A DNA stretch of 12,227 nt from JAIBJN01 sp035461525 (lineage in GTDB: Bacteria; Actinomycetota; Thermoleophilia; Gaiellales; Gaiellaceae), in the NCBI GenBank assembly GCA_035461525.1, contig DATHVD010000035.1, positions 1 to 12,227 on the forward strand, written 5' to 3'. Every line of letters begins with the position of its first letter. Positions within the stretch are counted from its first letter, which is position 1. The translations under genes and the position numbers were made by a program. Positions 7,411 to 12,227 of this stretch are shown piece after piece. The notes beneath the pieces are model-generated. The model saw only the letters and a program-made list of their open reading frames with translations, was not told where the DNA came from and searched no databases.

Positions 7411-8531
7411 CGGGACTCGACCGTCGCGCCGGAAAGGCCCCAGTCCACTCGCCCGAGCCAGCGTTCGCGGTTCTCCGCATACCAGGCGATCGTCCGCGAC
7501 AGGCCCTCCTCCCACGAGAGGAGGGGCTTCCACCCCGTCTCCCGGTGCAGCTTCTCGTAGCCGACGCGAAGAGCCATGACGTCGCTCGCTCCCGGTCGAA
7601 AGCGCTCCTGCACGCTCACGAGCTCGCGTGCCGGCCAGTATCCCTCCCGCTCTCCGACGGCGAGGGTGAGGCCGGCCCAGTCCCGGACCGAGATGTTCCG
7701 TCCCTGGCCGTAGCAGTAGACGTCACCCGGCACGCCCTTCAGCGTCACCGCTAGGTGGCCGCGAACGCCGTCCGCGCAGTAGCAGAAGTCGCGCATGGGG
7801 TCGAGGTTTCCGAGCTCGACACGGTCACGCTCGAGAGCCTGCGTGATCACGGTGCCCGTCAGGTAGCGCGGGTTCTGGCGCGGCCCGTAGTTGTTGAACA
7901 TCCGGGTCACGACCCCGGGGACGCCGTAGGCGTCGTGGTAGTTCATCGTCAGGAAGTCGGCTGCCACCTTCGCGGTCGCGTAGACCGATTTCGGGTTGAG
8001 CGGGCTGCGCTCGTGCAGGATGAGGCTTCCGTCCCGGTCGTAGTCGTGGTGGTGGGCCACGGCCTCGCGGACGTTTCCGTACTCCTCCGACGTCCCTGCC
8101 GTGTTGAGCTTCTCCAGCTCGACGCCCCAATCGACGATCGATTGGAGGAGGTTGAGGGTCCCGACGGTGTTCGCCATCACGGTCTCGTAGGGGCGGTGCC
8201 ACGACTCGCCGACGTGAGCCTGCGCCGCGAGGTGGAAGACGTATGGGCGGTCGGGCGCTGCGGCGAGCGTCCGCACGACCCGGTCGACAGAGTGCCGATC
8301 GGTCAGTTCACCCCAGTGGAGCCTGACACGAGGCTTGAGGTGCGCGATGTTGTGCAGCGCGCCGCTCGAGGTCGCCCGGACGAAGGCGAGGACGTCTGCC
8401 CCCAGTTCGACGAGGGCCTCGGTCACGTGCGACCCCATGAAGCCGTCTGCCCCGGTCACGAGCACGGTTCGCCCCTCGAAGGCAGAGCCGAACTCGTCGC
8501 GAAACCCTGTCCAGTCCTCCGTGCCCTGCAC
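7407..8531 (-). CDS. gmd: NDP-sugar 4,6-dehydratase, probably GDP-mannose 4,6-dehydratase type
   Basis: This is a 374-residue extended SDR. The NAD(P) motif TGADGFMG is at 26-33. The dehydratase active site is seen as T147-S148-E149 (in AGTSEEYG) with Y184 and K188 (in YATAK). The Thr-Ser-Glu order is that of GDP-mannose dehydratases and LegB-type enzymes; RmlB has Thr-Asp-Glu. MFNNYGPRQNPRY follows, and the end has the 'GW.P..s.eeGL..TI.WY' pattern. The neighbouring GDP-fucose synthase would use its product, so GDP-mannose is the likeliest substrate, but the body of the sequence is not close to E. coli Gmd and the gene symbol is provisional. The GTG start at 8531 has an excellent ribosome-binding site (AAGGAGG, seven-base spacer). 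It is the first gene of the leftward glycan block, and its promoter should lie in 8532-8866. Confidence 0.75.
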   Translation of the reverse strand: MQGTEDWTGFRDEFGSAFEGRTVLVTGADGFMGSHVTEALVELGADVLAFVRATSSGALHNIAHLKPRVRLHWGELTDRHSVDRVVRTLAAAPDRPYVFHLAAQAHVGESWHRPYETVMANTVGTLNLLQSIVDWGVELEKLNTAGTSEEYGNVREAVAHHHDYDRDGSLILHERSPLNPKSVYATAKVAADFLTMNYHDAYGVPGVVTRMFNNYGPRQNPRYLTGTVITQALERDRVELGNLDPMRDFCYCADGVRGHLAVTLKGVPGDVYCYGQGRNISVRDWAGLTLAVGEREGYWPARELVSVQERFRPGASDVMALRVGYEKLHRETGWKPLLSWEEGLSRTIAWYAENRERWLGRVDWGLSGATVESR

Positions 8532-8538
8532 CCTCAGC

Positions 8539-8545
8539 CCTCCTT
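8539..8545 (-). promoter_or_regulatory. Strong Shine-Dalgarno before the dehydratase
   Basis: AAGGAGG on the minus strand, seven bases before GTG 8531. It is the best ribosome-binding site in the window and fixes the start of the first gene of the glycan block. Confidence 0.7.
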
Positions 8546-8712
8546 GCCCTCACGGCATGGCCCCGTGCTCGCGGCCGAGCTCCACGCGCCGCAGCCCCCC
8601 TGCGGACGAGCCCGAGAACACCTCTCTGGACGCAGACGAACGGGCCGCTTCACCCATCGCACTGTAGCGCCCTTCAAGCCCTCCGAAAGGCTAGAGCACG
8701 CTCCGGGGGAAC

Positions 8713-8749
8713 CGGCAGGACGAGCAACCACCGGTCGTTGCGGGTGCCG
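8713..8749. repeat. Operator-like dyad with outer stem
   Basis: The core GCAACCACCGGTCGTTGC (8724-8741) is symmetric at 16 of 18 positions, failing only at 8729/8736. CGGCA (8713-8717) and TGCCG (8745-8749) are complementary arms outside it. It lies about 190 bases upstream of the dehydratase start, a plausible place for a regulator site or a structured leader. No known consensus was recognised. Confidence 0.35.
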
Positions 8750-8801
8750 TCCCCCTCGCCATGAAGGAGCTCCGAAAGGGATCTTCGGCTCCATCCTTCG
8801 A

Positions 8802-8819
8802 GGGGCCAGCGGAGGCCCC
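8802..8819 (-). terminator. Possible terminator hairpin after paaD
   Basis: GGGGCC and GGCCCC are a perfect 6-bp stem with a 6-base loop, 48 bases beyond the paaD stop on the minus strand. No U-rich tail follows. It is the best stem between the phenylacetate operon and the glycan block. Confidence 0.25.
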
Positions 8820-8866
8820 CGCCTCAGCTCGCGGACGGCGTCCTCGGGTGGCCGCAGACGGCGCCG

Positions 8867-9352
8867 CTAGATGGTCTTGAACTGCTCGAAGGGCTGGCGG
8901 CAGCTCGCGCACCAGCGGATCGAGCGGCACGGGGTCGGGCCGAAGATGTTCTCCAGGCGCGTGTCCGTCGAGTTGCAGTACGGGCAGCGGAACGCGTTCG
9001 ACTGGAGCTGCACGAGCGTCGGGCCGGCGGGCTCGCGCGGGGCGGGCGGGGCGAAGCCGGACTCGCGCAGCTTGCGGCGGCCCTCCGGGGTGATGCGGTC
9101 GGTCGACCAGGAGTCGTCCATGACGACGTCGATCTCGGGCTCGGCGCCGAGCTCGCGCACGGCCTCGGCCATGCGATCGAGCATGACCTCGACGGCCGGG
9201 CAGCCGAGGAACGTGGGCGTGAACTCGACGCGCACGCGCTCGCCCTCGACGGCGACGTCGCGGACGACGCCGAGGTCGACGAGGGAGATCGTCGGGATCT
9301 CCGGGTCCGGCACCTCGGCGAGCGCCTGCCAGACGCGCTCGGCGGTCACCAT
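8867..9352 (-). CDS. paaD: PaaD, phenylacetyl-CoA epoxidase Fe-S assembly-type subunit
   Basis: This is a 161-residue two-part protein. The N-terminal DUF59/MIP18 domain has VPDPEIPTISLVDLGVV (14-30) and TFLGCPAVEVM with the conserved C51. The C-terminal zinc-ribbon-like part has five cysteines, C123/C126 (CPYC), C142, and C148/C151 (CASC), and ends in FEQFKTI, a usual PaaD ending. PaaD (PaaJ) is needed for a working epoxidase, probably by maturing the iron-sulphur or di-iron parts rather than by catalysis. The ATG at 9352 and the following GTG overlap the paaC stop (ATGGTGA), so translation is coupled; the open frame extends upstream to 9931 but there runs across paaC. It is the last gene of the operon. 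The reductase gene paaE, often next, is absent. Confidence 0.9.
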   Translation of the reverse strand: MVTAERVWQALAEVPDPEIPTISLVDLGVVRDVAVEGERVRVEFTPTFLGCPAVEVMLDRMAEAVRELGAEPEIDVVMDDSWSTDRITPEGRRKLRESGFAPPAPREPAGPTLVQLQSNAFRCPYCNSTDTRLENIFGPTPCRSIRWCASCRQPFEQFKTI

Positions 9353-10020
9353 GACGCGCCGGGCGCCGAGCGGCGCACCATCGTCATCTCCTCCCACAGT
9401 GGGCGGAGCTCGTCGGTGTGGGTCCCCCGCTCGACGGCCTCGACGGGGTCGAGGCCGGTGAGCTCGCAGAGCCGCCCGCGCTGCTGCTCCGGCAGGAGGC
9501 CGAGCGCATAGGGCCAGAGCTCCGCGACCGCCTCCTCGAAGCGCCCGCGGGTCTGCTCGGAGGCGCGCATCCGCTCGGCCCACATGCGCGCGTGGATGCG
9601 GTGGTAGGCCTCCTCGCGGTCCATCTTCCCCGCGAGCCCGGCCAGCTCGGGCCACGCCGACTCCTTCAGCGCCTCGATCCGCACCTGGTCGGCCGACTCG
9701 TAGAGCCAGTGGCGGGCGATCGTCCGCGCCCAGTCGTGCGCGAGGTCGAGCTCGACGAAGGGCGCGCAGCGGTAGTCGTCGGGCTCGCGGTCGAAGGCGA
9801 GCGCGTCGGCGTCGCCGGCGCCCCGGATTCCCGCGACGAGCTCGTAGAGCGCGCGCGCGTGCCCGATCTCGCCCTGGGCGATCGATGAGAAGGCGACGTC
9901 CTCCTCGAGGAACGGGGCGACGCCCGTCCACTCGGAATCGCGCCAGCCGAGGATCAGCTCGTCGTCGGCGAACGCGAGAACGAGGTCGAGCTCAGCCCTT
10001 GGAGGTGCCTGCGCGCTCAC
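9346..10020 (-). CDS. paaC: PaaC, ferritin-like subunit of phenylacetyl-CoA epoxidase
   Basis: This 224-residue all-helical subunit pairs with PaaA in the epoxidase and ends in the family's PGxxW pattern (PGASW). It is about 25 residues shorter than the E. coli protein. The stretches TIARHWLYESADQV and LWPYALGLL are recognisable. In E. coli PaaC the metal ligands are lost and the subunit is structural. Here E21, E51-x-x-H54, E108 and E137-x-x-H140 are all present, with spacing close to the PaaA ligand set. GTG 10020 lies inside the paaB end (29-base overlap), with GGGAGG a few bases upstream. Confidence 0.88.
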   Translation of the reverse strand: MSAQAPPRAELDLVLAFADDELILGWRDSEWTGVAPFLEEDVAFSSIAQGEIGHARALYELVAGIRGAGDADALAFDREPDDYRCAPFVELDLAHDWARTIARHWLYESADQVRIEALKESAWPELAGLAGKMDREEAYHRIHARMWAERMRASEQTRGRFEEAVAELWPYALGLLPEQQRGRLCELTGLDPVEAVERGTHTDELRPLWEEMTMVRRSAPGASW

Positions 10021-10276
10021 GCGCCTCCCTGAGCTTGACCTTGAGCGAGTACCCGTCCACGCGACGGTAGTCGCGGTCGAAGACGTCGGCCACGTACGGC
10101 TCGTGCACCTCGAGCACGGCGTCGCGCGGGACGACCCAGAGCGCCACCGACTCGGCGCGGCGGCCGTAGAACTCCTTCGCGTAGGCCTCGGCGAACTCCA
10201 TGTTCGGCGCCTCGAGGGAGCCGCCGTGCTGGAAGGGCTGCCCCTCCCGCTCCTGGCGAAAGACCTCGTAGATCAC
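9992..10276 (-). CDS. paaB: PaaB, small subunit of phenylacetyl-CoA epoxidase
   Basis: This is a 94-residue protein, essentially the size of E. coli PaaB (95). It starts IYEVFRQEREGQPFQHGGSL, followed by an AYAKEFYGRR segment and LWVVPRD, the family hallmarks. PaaB bridges the PaaA-PaaC heterodimers in the epoxidase and has no catalytic residues of its own. GTG 10276 is preceded by AGGAG (10288 down to 10284) with a seven-base spacer; this ribosome-binding site overlaps the paaA stop codon. The end overlaps the start of paaC. Confidence 0.9.
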   Translation of the reverse strand: MIYEVFRQEREGQPFQHGGSLEAPNMEFAEAYAKEFYGRRAESVALWVVPRDAVLEVHEPYVADVFDRDYRRVDGYSLKVKLREARERAGTSKG

Positions 10277-10286
10277 GCCCGGGCTC

Positions 10287-11195
10287 CTAGGCCGCGTCGG
10301 CGAGGACGGCGCTCCGCACCCAGGCGGTCTGGTCGCGCGAGGCGCGGCGGAGGCCGAGGCGCCGTTCTGTCGCGGGCCCGTGGCCGGTGACGACCCACTT
10401 GAGCTCGTCCCAGTCCGGCTCCGTGTACTCCCAAACGCCGGTCTCCTCGTCCTTGCGCAGCCTCGGGTCGGGCACCGTCAGGCCGAGCTCCCAGATCTGG
10501 GGGACGTAGCCGTCGAGGAACTGCTGGCGCGCCTCCTCGTTGGCCTGGCTCTTGATGCGCCACTGGAACATGGGGTCGTCCTCGGCCGGGATCGGGTTCC
10601 CGTGGAACTGCATCAGCGGGCCCCACCAGCGGTCGAGCGCCTCCTGCACGAGCTCGCGCTGCTCGTCGGTGCCGGTCATCATCGCCAGCACGCAGTCGCG
10701 TCCGTGGAGGATGTGGAACGACTCCTCCCAGCAGATCTTCTTCATGATCCGCGCGTACGGGGCGTAGGAGCACTTGAGGAGCGCCTTCTGCGAGATGATC
10801 GCCGCAGCGTCCACAAGCCACGCGATCACGCCGACGTCGCCCCACGTCTTCGTCGGGTAGTGGAAGACGTTGTGGAACTTCGTCTTGCCGGCGATGAGGT
10901 CCTCGAGGCAGGCCTCGCGCGGCTTGCCGAGGTCCTCGACGACGCGGTAGATGAGCTGGCCGTGGCCGACCTCGTCCTGCACCTTCGCGGTGAGGGCGAG
11001 CTTGCGCTGCAGCGTGGGCGCGCGCAGAATCCACTCGCGCTCGGGGAGGACGCCCATGAGCTCCGAGTTCCCGTGCATCTCGATGAACTTGATCAGGGCC
11101 TTGCGGTAGGCCTCCGGCATCGGGTCGCCGGTCTCGACCTGGCCGCCTTCCTGGACGTACGCGCGGAACTCCTCGTCGCTCATGCGGGCTAGCAC
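10287..11195 (-). CDS. paaA: PaaA, catalytic di-iron subunit of phenylacetyl-CoA epoxidase
   Basis: This 302-residue oxygenase forms ring-1,2-epoxyphenylacetyl-CoA from phenylacetyl-CoA, O2 and reductant in the aerobic phenylacetate pathway. The ferritin-like di-iron ligands are visible: E45 (in GNSELMG), E75 and H78 (in KVQDEVGHG), D129 (in WLVDAAA), and E158/H161 (in CWEESFH). RAPTLQRKLAL and YPTKTWGDVGVIAWL are strong family matches, and the length matches E. coli PaaA (309). GTG 11195 is chosen because GGAGG ends eight bases upstream; GTG 11204 would add three residues but touches the ribosome-binding site, and ATG 11183 lacks one. It is the first gene of the paaABCD order, directly under the operator at 11213-11226, so repression by the divergent TetR protein is likely. 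Confidence 0.95.
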   Translation of the reverse strand: MLARMSDEEFRAYVQEGGQVETGDPMPEAYRKALIKFIEMHGNSELMGVLPEREWILRAPTLQRKLALTAKVQDEVGHGQLIYRVVEDLGKPREACLEDLIAGKTKFHNVFHYPTKTWGDVGVIAWLVDAAAIISQKALLKCSYAPYARIMKKICWEESFHILHGRDCVLAMMTGTDEQRELVQEALDRWWGPLMQFHGNPIPAEDDPMFQWRIKSQANEEARQQFLDGYVPQIWELGLTVPDPRLRKDEETGVWEYTEPDWDELKWVVTGHGPATERRLGLRRASRDQTAWVRSAVLADAA

Positions 11196-11203
11196 GCGGG
11201 ACA

Positions 11204-11208
11204 CCTCC
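11204..11208 (-). promoter_or_regulatory. Shine-Dalgarno that decides the paaA start
   Basis: GGAGG on the minus strand, eight bases before GTG 11195. Its GTG overlap makes 11204 an unlikely start. Confidence 0.5.
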
Positions 11209-11212
11209 GTAC

Positions 11213-11226
11213 CGAACGGTCGTTAG
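11213..11226. promoter_or_regulatory. PaaR-type operator between paaA and tetR
   Basis: CGAACGGTCGTTAG fits the consensus CNAACGNNCGTTNG, reported for the TetR-family repressor PaaR of Thermus thermophilus, at every fixed position. It lies 18 bases upstream of the paaA start and 15 bases upstream of the tetR start. A bound dimer could block both divergent promoters. On the plus strand TAGTAT (11224-11229), and on the minus strand CATACT (11230-11225), each match four of six -10 positions and overlap the operator edge. Confidence 0.75.
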
Positions 11227-11240
11227 TATGGCAGCCTACC

Positions 11241-11813
11241 ATGAGTCGCCGCGAGGACCTTGCCCGGGAAGCCGCCCGCCTATTCGCCGAGAAGGGCTAT
11301 CACGGCACGTCGATCGGGGCGCTCGCCGAGGCGATGGGCGTGCAGAAGGGCTCCCTCTACGCGCACATCGCCGGCAAGCAGGATCTCCTCTACGAGACGA
11401 TGAAGGCGGGCGCCGAGGCGTTCCACGCCGCGCTCGACGCCGTCCCCGAGACGCTGCCGGCGACGGAGAAGATCCGGCTCGCCCTGCGCGGGCATCTACG
11501 GGTCGTCGCCGAGCAGCTCGAGCTGGCCACGGTGTTCGTGCAGGAGTGGCGCTACCTCGAGGACGAGCGCCGCGAGGAGATCCTGGCCGAGCGCCGCCGC
11601 TACGAGGCGCGCATCCGCGCGCTCTTCCGCGAAGGGCGCGAGCTCGGCGAGCTGCGCTCCGACCTCGACGAGTCCGCCGCCGCCCTCCTCCTCCTCTCGG
11701 CCGCGAACTGGGCCTACACCTGGCTGCGCGATGACGCGGACACGGACGCCCTCGCGGACGCGTTCTACGCGTTGCTCGTCGACGGCATGCGCGGCTACTC
11801 GACGCCGGCCTGA
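11241..11813 (+). CDS. paaR: TetR/AcrR-family transcriptional regulator, probable phenylacetate repressor
   Basis: This is a 190-residue protein with an N-terminal TetR helix-turn-helix (about 7-54): LAREAARLFAEKGYHGTSI, then ALAEAMGVQKGSLYAHIAGK, then DLL. The rest is a helical ligand-binding and dimerisation domain rich in Arg/Glu/Leu. TetR-type PaaR repressors control paa genes in Thermus and some other bacteria and release DNA on binding phenylacetyl-CoA; that effector is an inference here. It is divergent from paaA with a 45-base gap that holds an exact PaaR-consensus operator, which is the main reason for the name. ATG 11241 has no ribosome-binding sequence; the -10-like TAGTAT at 11224-11229 would put transcription start only a few bases upstream, so a leaderless or nearly leaderless mRNA is likely. 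Confidence 0.82.
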   Translation: MSRREDLAREAARLFAEKGYHGTSIGALAEAMGVQKGSLYAHIAGKQDLLYETMKAGAEAFHAALDAVPETLPATEKIRLALRGHLRVVAEQLELATVFVQEWRYLEDERREEILAERRRYEARIRALFREGRELGELRSDLDESAAALLLLSAANWAYTWLRDDADTDALADAFYALLVDGMRGYSTPA

Positions 11814-11846
11814 CGTTTCGGCGCTTCCGCGCGCGGGAACCAGTGG

Positions 11847-11859
11847 CCTCGGCGCGAGG
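11847..11859 (+). terminator. Weak hairpin after the TetR gene
   Basis: CCTCG (11847-11851) and CGAGG (11855-11859) form a 5-bp stem with a 3-base loop, 34 bases after the tetR stop. A 10-base palindrome CCGCGCGCGG lies just before (11827-11836). No U-tract follows. It may slow or end transcription before the next gene. Confidence 0.2.
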
Positions 11860-11892
11860 GGTCCTTGGCCGGGGGCTCCTCGCCTTCCTCTC

Positions 11893-11898
11893 TAAGCT
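11893..11898 (+). promoter_or_regulatory. -10 element for a leaderless lipid-kinase mRNA
   Basis: TAAGCT fits the TANNNT actinobacterial -10 pattern and ends six bases before the GTG at 11905. That spacing puts the transcription start at or next to the start codon. No ribosome-binding sequence is present upstream. A short hexamer can occur by chance, so confidence is modest. Confidence 0.4.
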
Positions 11899-11904
11899 CC
11901 AGGC

Positions 11905-12227
11905 GTGCGCCAGGCGCTGATCGTCAACCCGAACGCCACCAGGGTCACGCCGGAGCTCGCCGTCGCGGTCGAACTGGAGCTCGCGGCGGCCGGCGAGGTG
12001 GATGCCTTCCTGACCGAGCGCCCCCGTCACGGCGCCGACCTCGCCGCGGCTGCCTCGCACGAATACGACCGCATCTACGTCTACGGCGGCGACGGGTCCT
12101 TCAACGAGGTCGTGAACGGCATCGACGTGGACGTTCCGGTCGGGTTCCTCCCCGGCGGCTCGACCAGCGTCCTCACGCGTGCGCTGGGGCTGCCGCGCGA
12201 CCCGGTCGCCGCCGCTCGCGCGCGCGC
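11905..12227 (+). CDS. Diacylglycerol kinase family protein (5' part, runs off the window)
   Basis: The first 107 residues of a lipid-kinase-like (DAGK catalytic, YegS/BmrU/sphingosine-kinase superfamily) protein are present. It begins RQALIVNPNATRVTPEL, the usual first strand with an N-P-x-A/S motif. The nucleotide-binding GGDGSFNEVVNG is at 61-72. PVGFLPGGSTSVLTRALGLP follows, where most actinobacterial relatives have PGGGTNVxARxLGLP; here the G-T-N is changed to S-T-S. The enzyme would phosphorylate diacylglycerol or a related lipid at the membrane. The gene continues past 12227, so length and C-terminal domain are unknown. GTG 11905 is the only sensible start and has a -10-like TAAGCT six bases upstream. 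It is separated from tetR by 91 bases and has no evident link to phenylacetate use. Confidence 0.85.
   Translation, partial: MRQALIVNPNATRVTPELAVAVELELAAAGEVDAFLTERPRHGADLAAAASHEYDRIYVYGGDGSFNEVVNGIDVDVPVGFLPGGSTSVLTRALGLPRDPVAAARAR

Larger units (their letters stand above)
8532..8866. other. 335-base intergenic region with several inverted repeats; expected promoter of the glycan block
   Basis: No supported gene lies between paaD and the dehydratase; the short frames here are Arg/Pro/Gly-rich and have no ribosome-binding site. The region contains a hairpin CCGCAG (8589-8594) / CTGCGG (8600-8605), an 18-base dyad at 8724-8741, and a stem GGGGCC (8802-8807) / GGCCCC (8814-8819). On the minus strand TACAGT (8666 down to 8661) matches four of six -10 positions but has no good -35 partner, so the promoter remains unplaced. 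Confidence 0.5.

Noticed and set aside
8534..8794. An 86-codon minus-strand frame in the intergenic region
   Set aside because: No ribosome-binding site, Arg/Pro/Gly-rich composition, no domain, and it overlaps the strong ribosome-binding site of the dehydratase gene.
9353..9931. Upstream extension of the paaD frame
   Set aside because: It runs through paaC in another frame and is Arg/Ala-rich; the PaaD domain begins just after ATG 9352.
11236..12060. A 274-codon minus-strand frame across tetR and the lipid kinase
   Set aside because: Arginine-rich shadow of two well-supported plus-strand genes.

Overview
The window is very GC-rich, tightly packed bacterial DNA. Most of its genes start with GTG, several start and stop codons overlap, and the protein set (a four-gene phenylacetyl-CoA epoxidase operon under a TetR repressor, a diacylglycerol-kinase-like enzyme, and polysaccharide genes) fits a high-GC actinobacterium, possibly a Thermoleophilia-like lineage. 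That placement is an inference from base composition and gene style; no rRNA or other marker gene is present. No tRNA, rRNA, CRISPR array, insertion sequence or phage gene was seen.

Layout: (1) Bases 1-153 are the tail of a rightward gene, perhaps a secreted glycoside hydrolase. (2) Bases 397-2591 hold a rightward, translationally coupled pair: a SAM-dependent methyltransferase and a 12-helix polysaccharide flippase. (3) Bases 2604-8531 hold a leftward five-gene block, read from 8531 down: an NDP-sugar 4,6-dehydratase (GDP-mannose dehydratase type), a GDP-L-fucose synthase, a polyprenyl-phosphate-sugar-synthase-like GT2, a large multi-spanning GT-C glycosyltransferase, and a second GT2. Blocks 2 and 3 converge with only 12 bases between their stop codons and together look like a cell-surface glycan locus: make a GDP-6-deoxyhexose, load a sugar on a lipid carrier, transfer it outside the membrane, and export or modify the glycan. 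(4) Bases 8532-8866 are non-coding and contain several inverted repeats. (5) Bases 8867-11195 are a leftward paaA-paaB-paaC-paaD operon for ring-epoxidation of phenylacetyl-CoA. (6) A divergent TetR-family gene (11241-11813) shares an intergenic region with paaA that carries an exact match to the published PaaR operator consensus. (7) From 11905 to the right edge is the start of a diacylglycerol/lipid-kinase-family gene with a promoter placement that suggests a leaderless mRNA.

The most notable points are: the exact PaaR-type operator, which ties the TetR gene to the catabolic operon; a PaaC subunit, usually described as non-catalytic, that keeps a full ferritin-like set of six candidate di-iron ligands with almost the same spacing as PaaA; the absence of the reductase gene paaE; a GT2 in which the usual DDGS nucleotide-binding motif is replaced; and a long two-part hairpin between two genes of the glycan operon. 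I did not find convincing evidence of a wholly new type of system.
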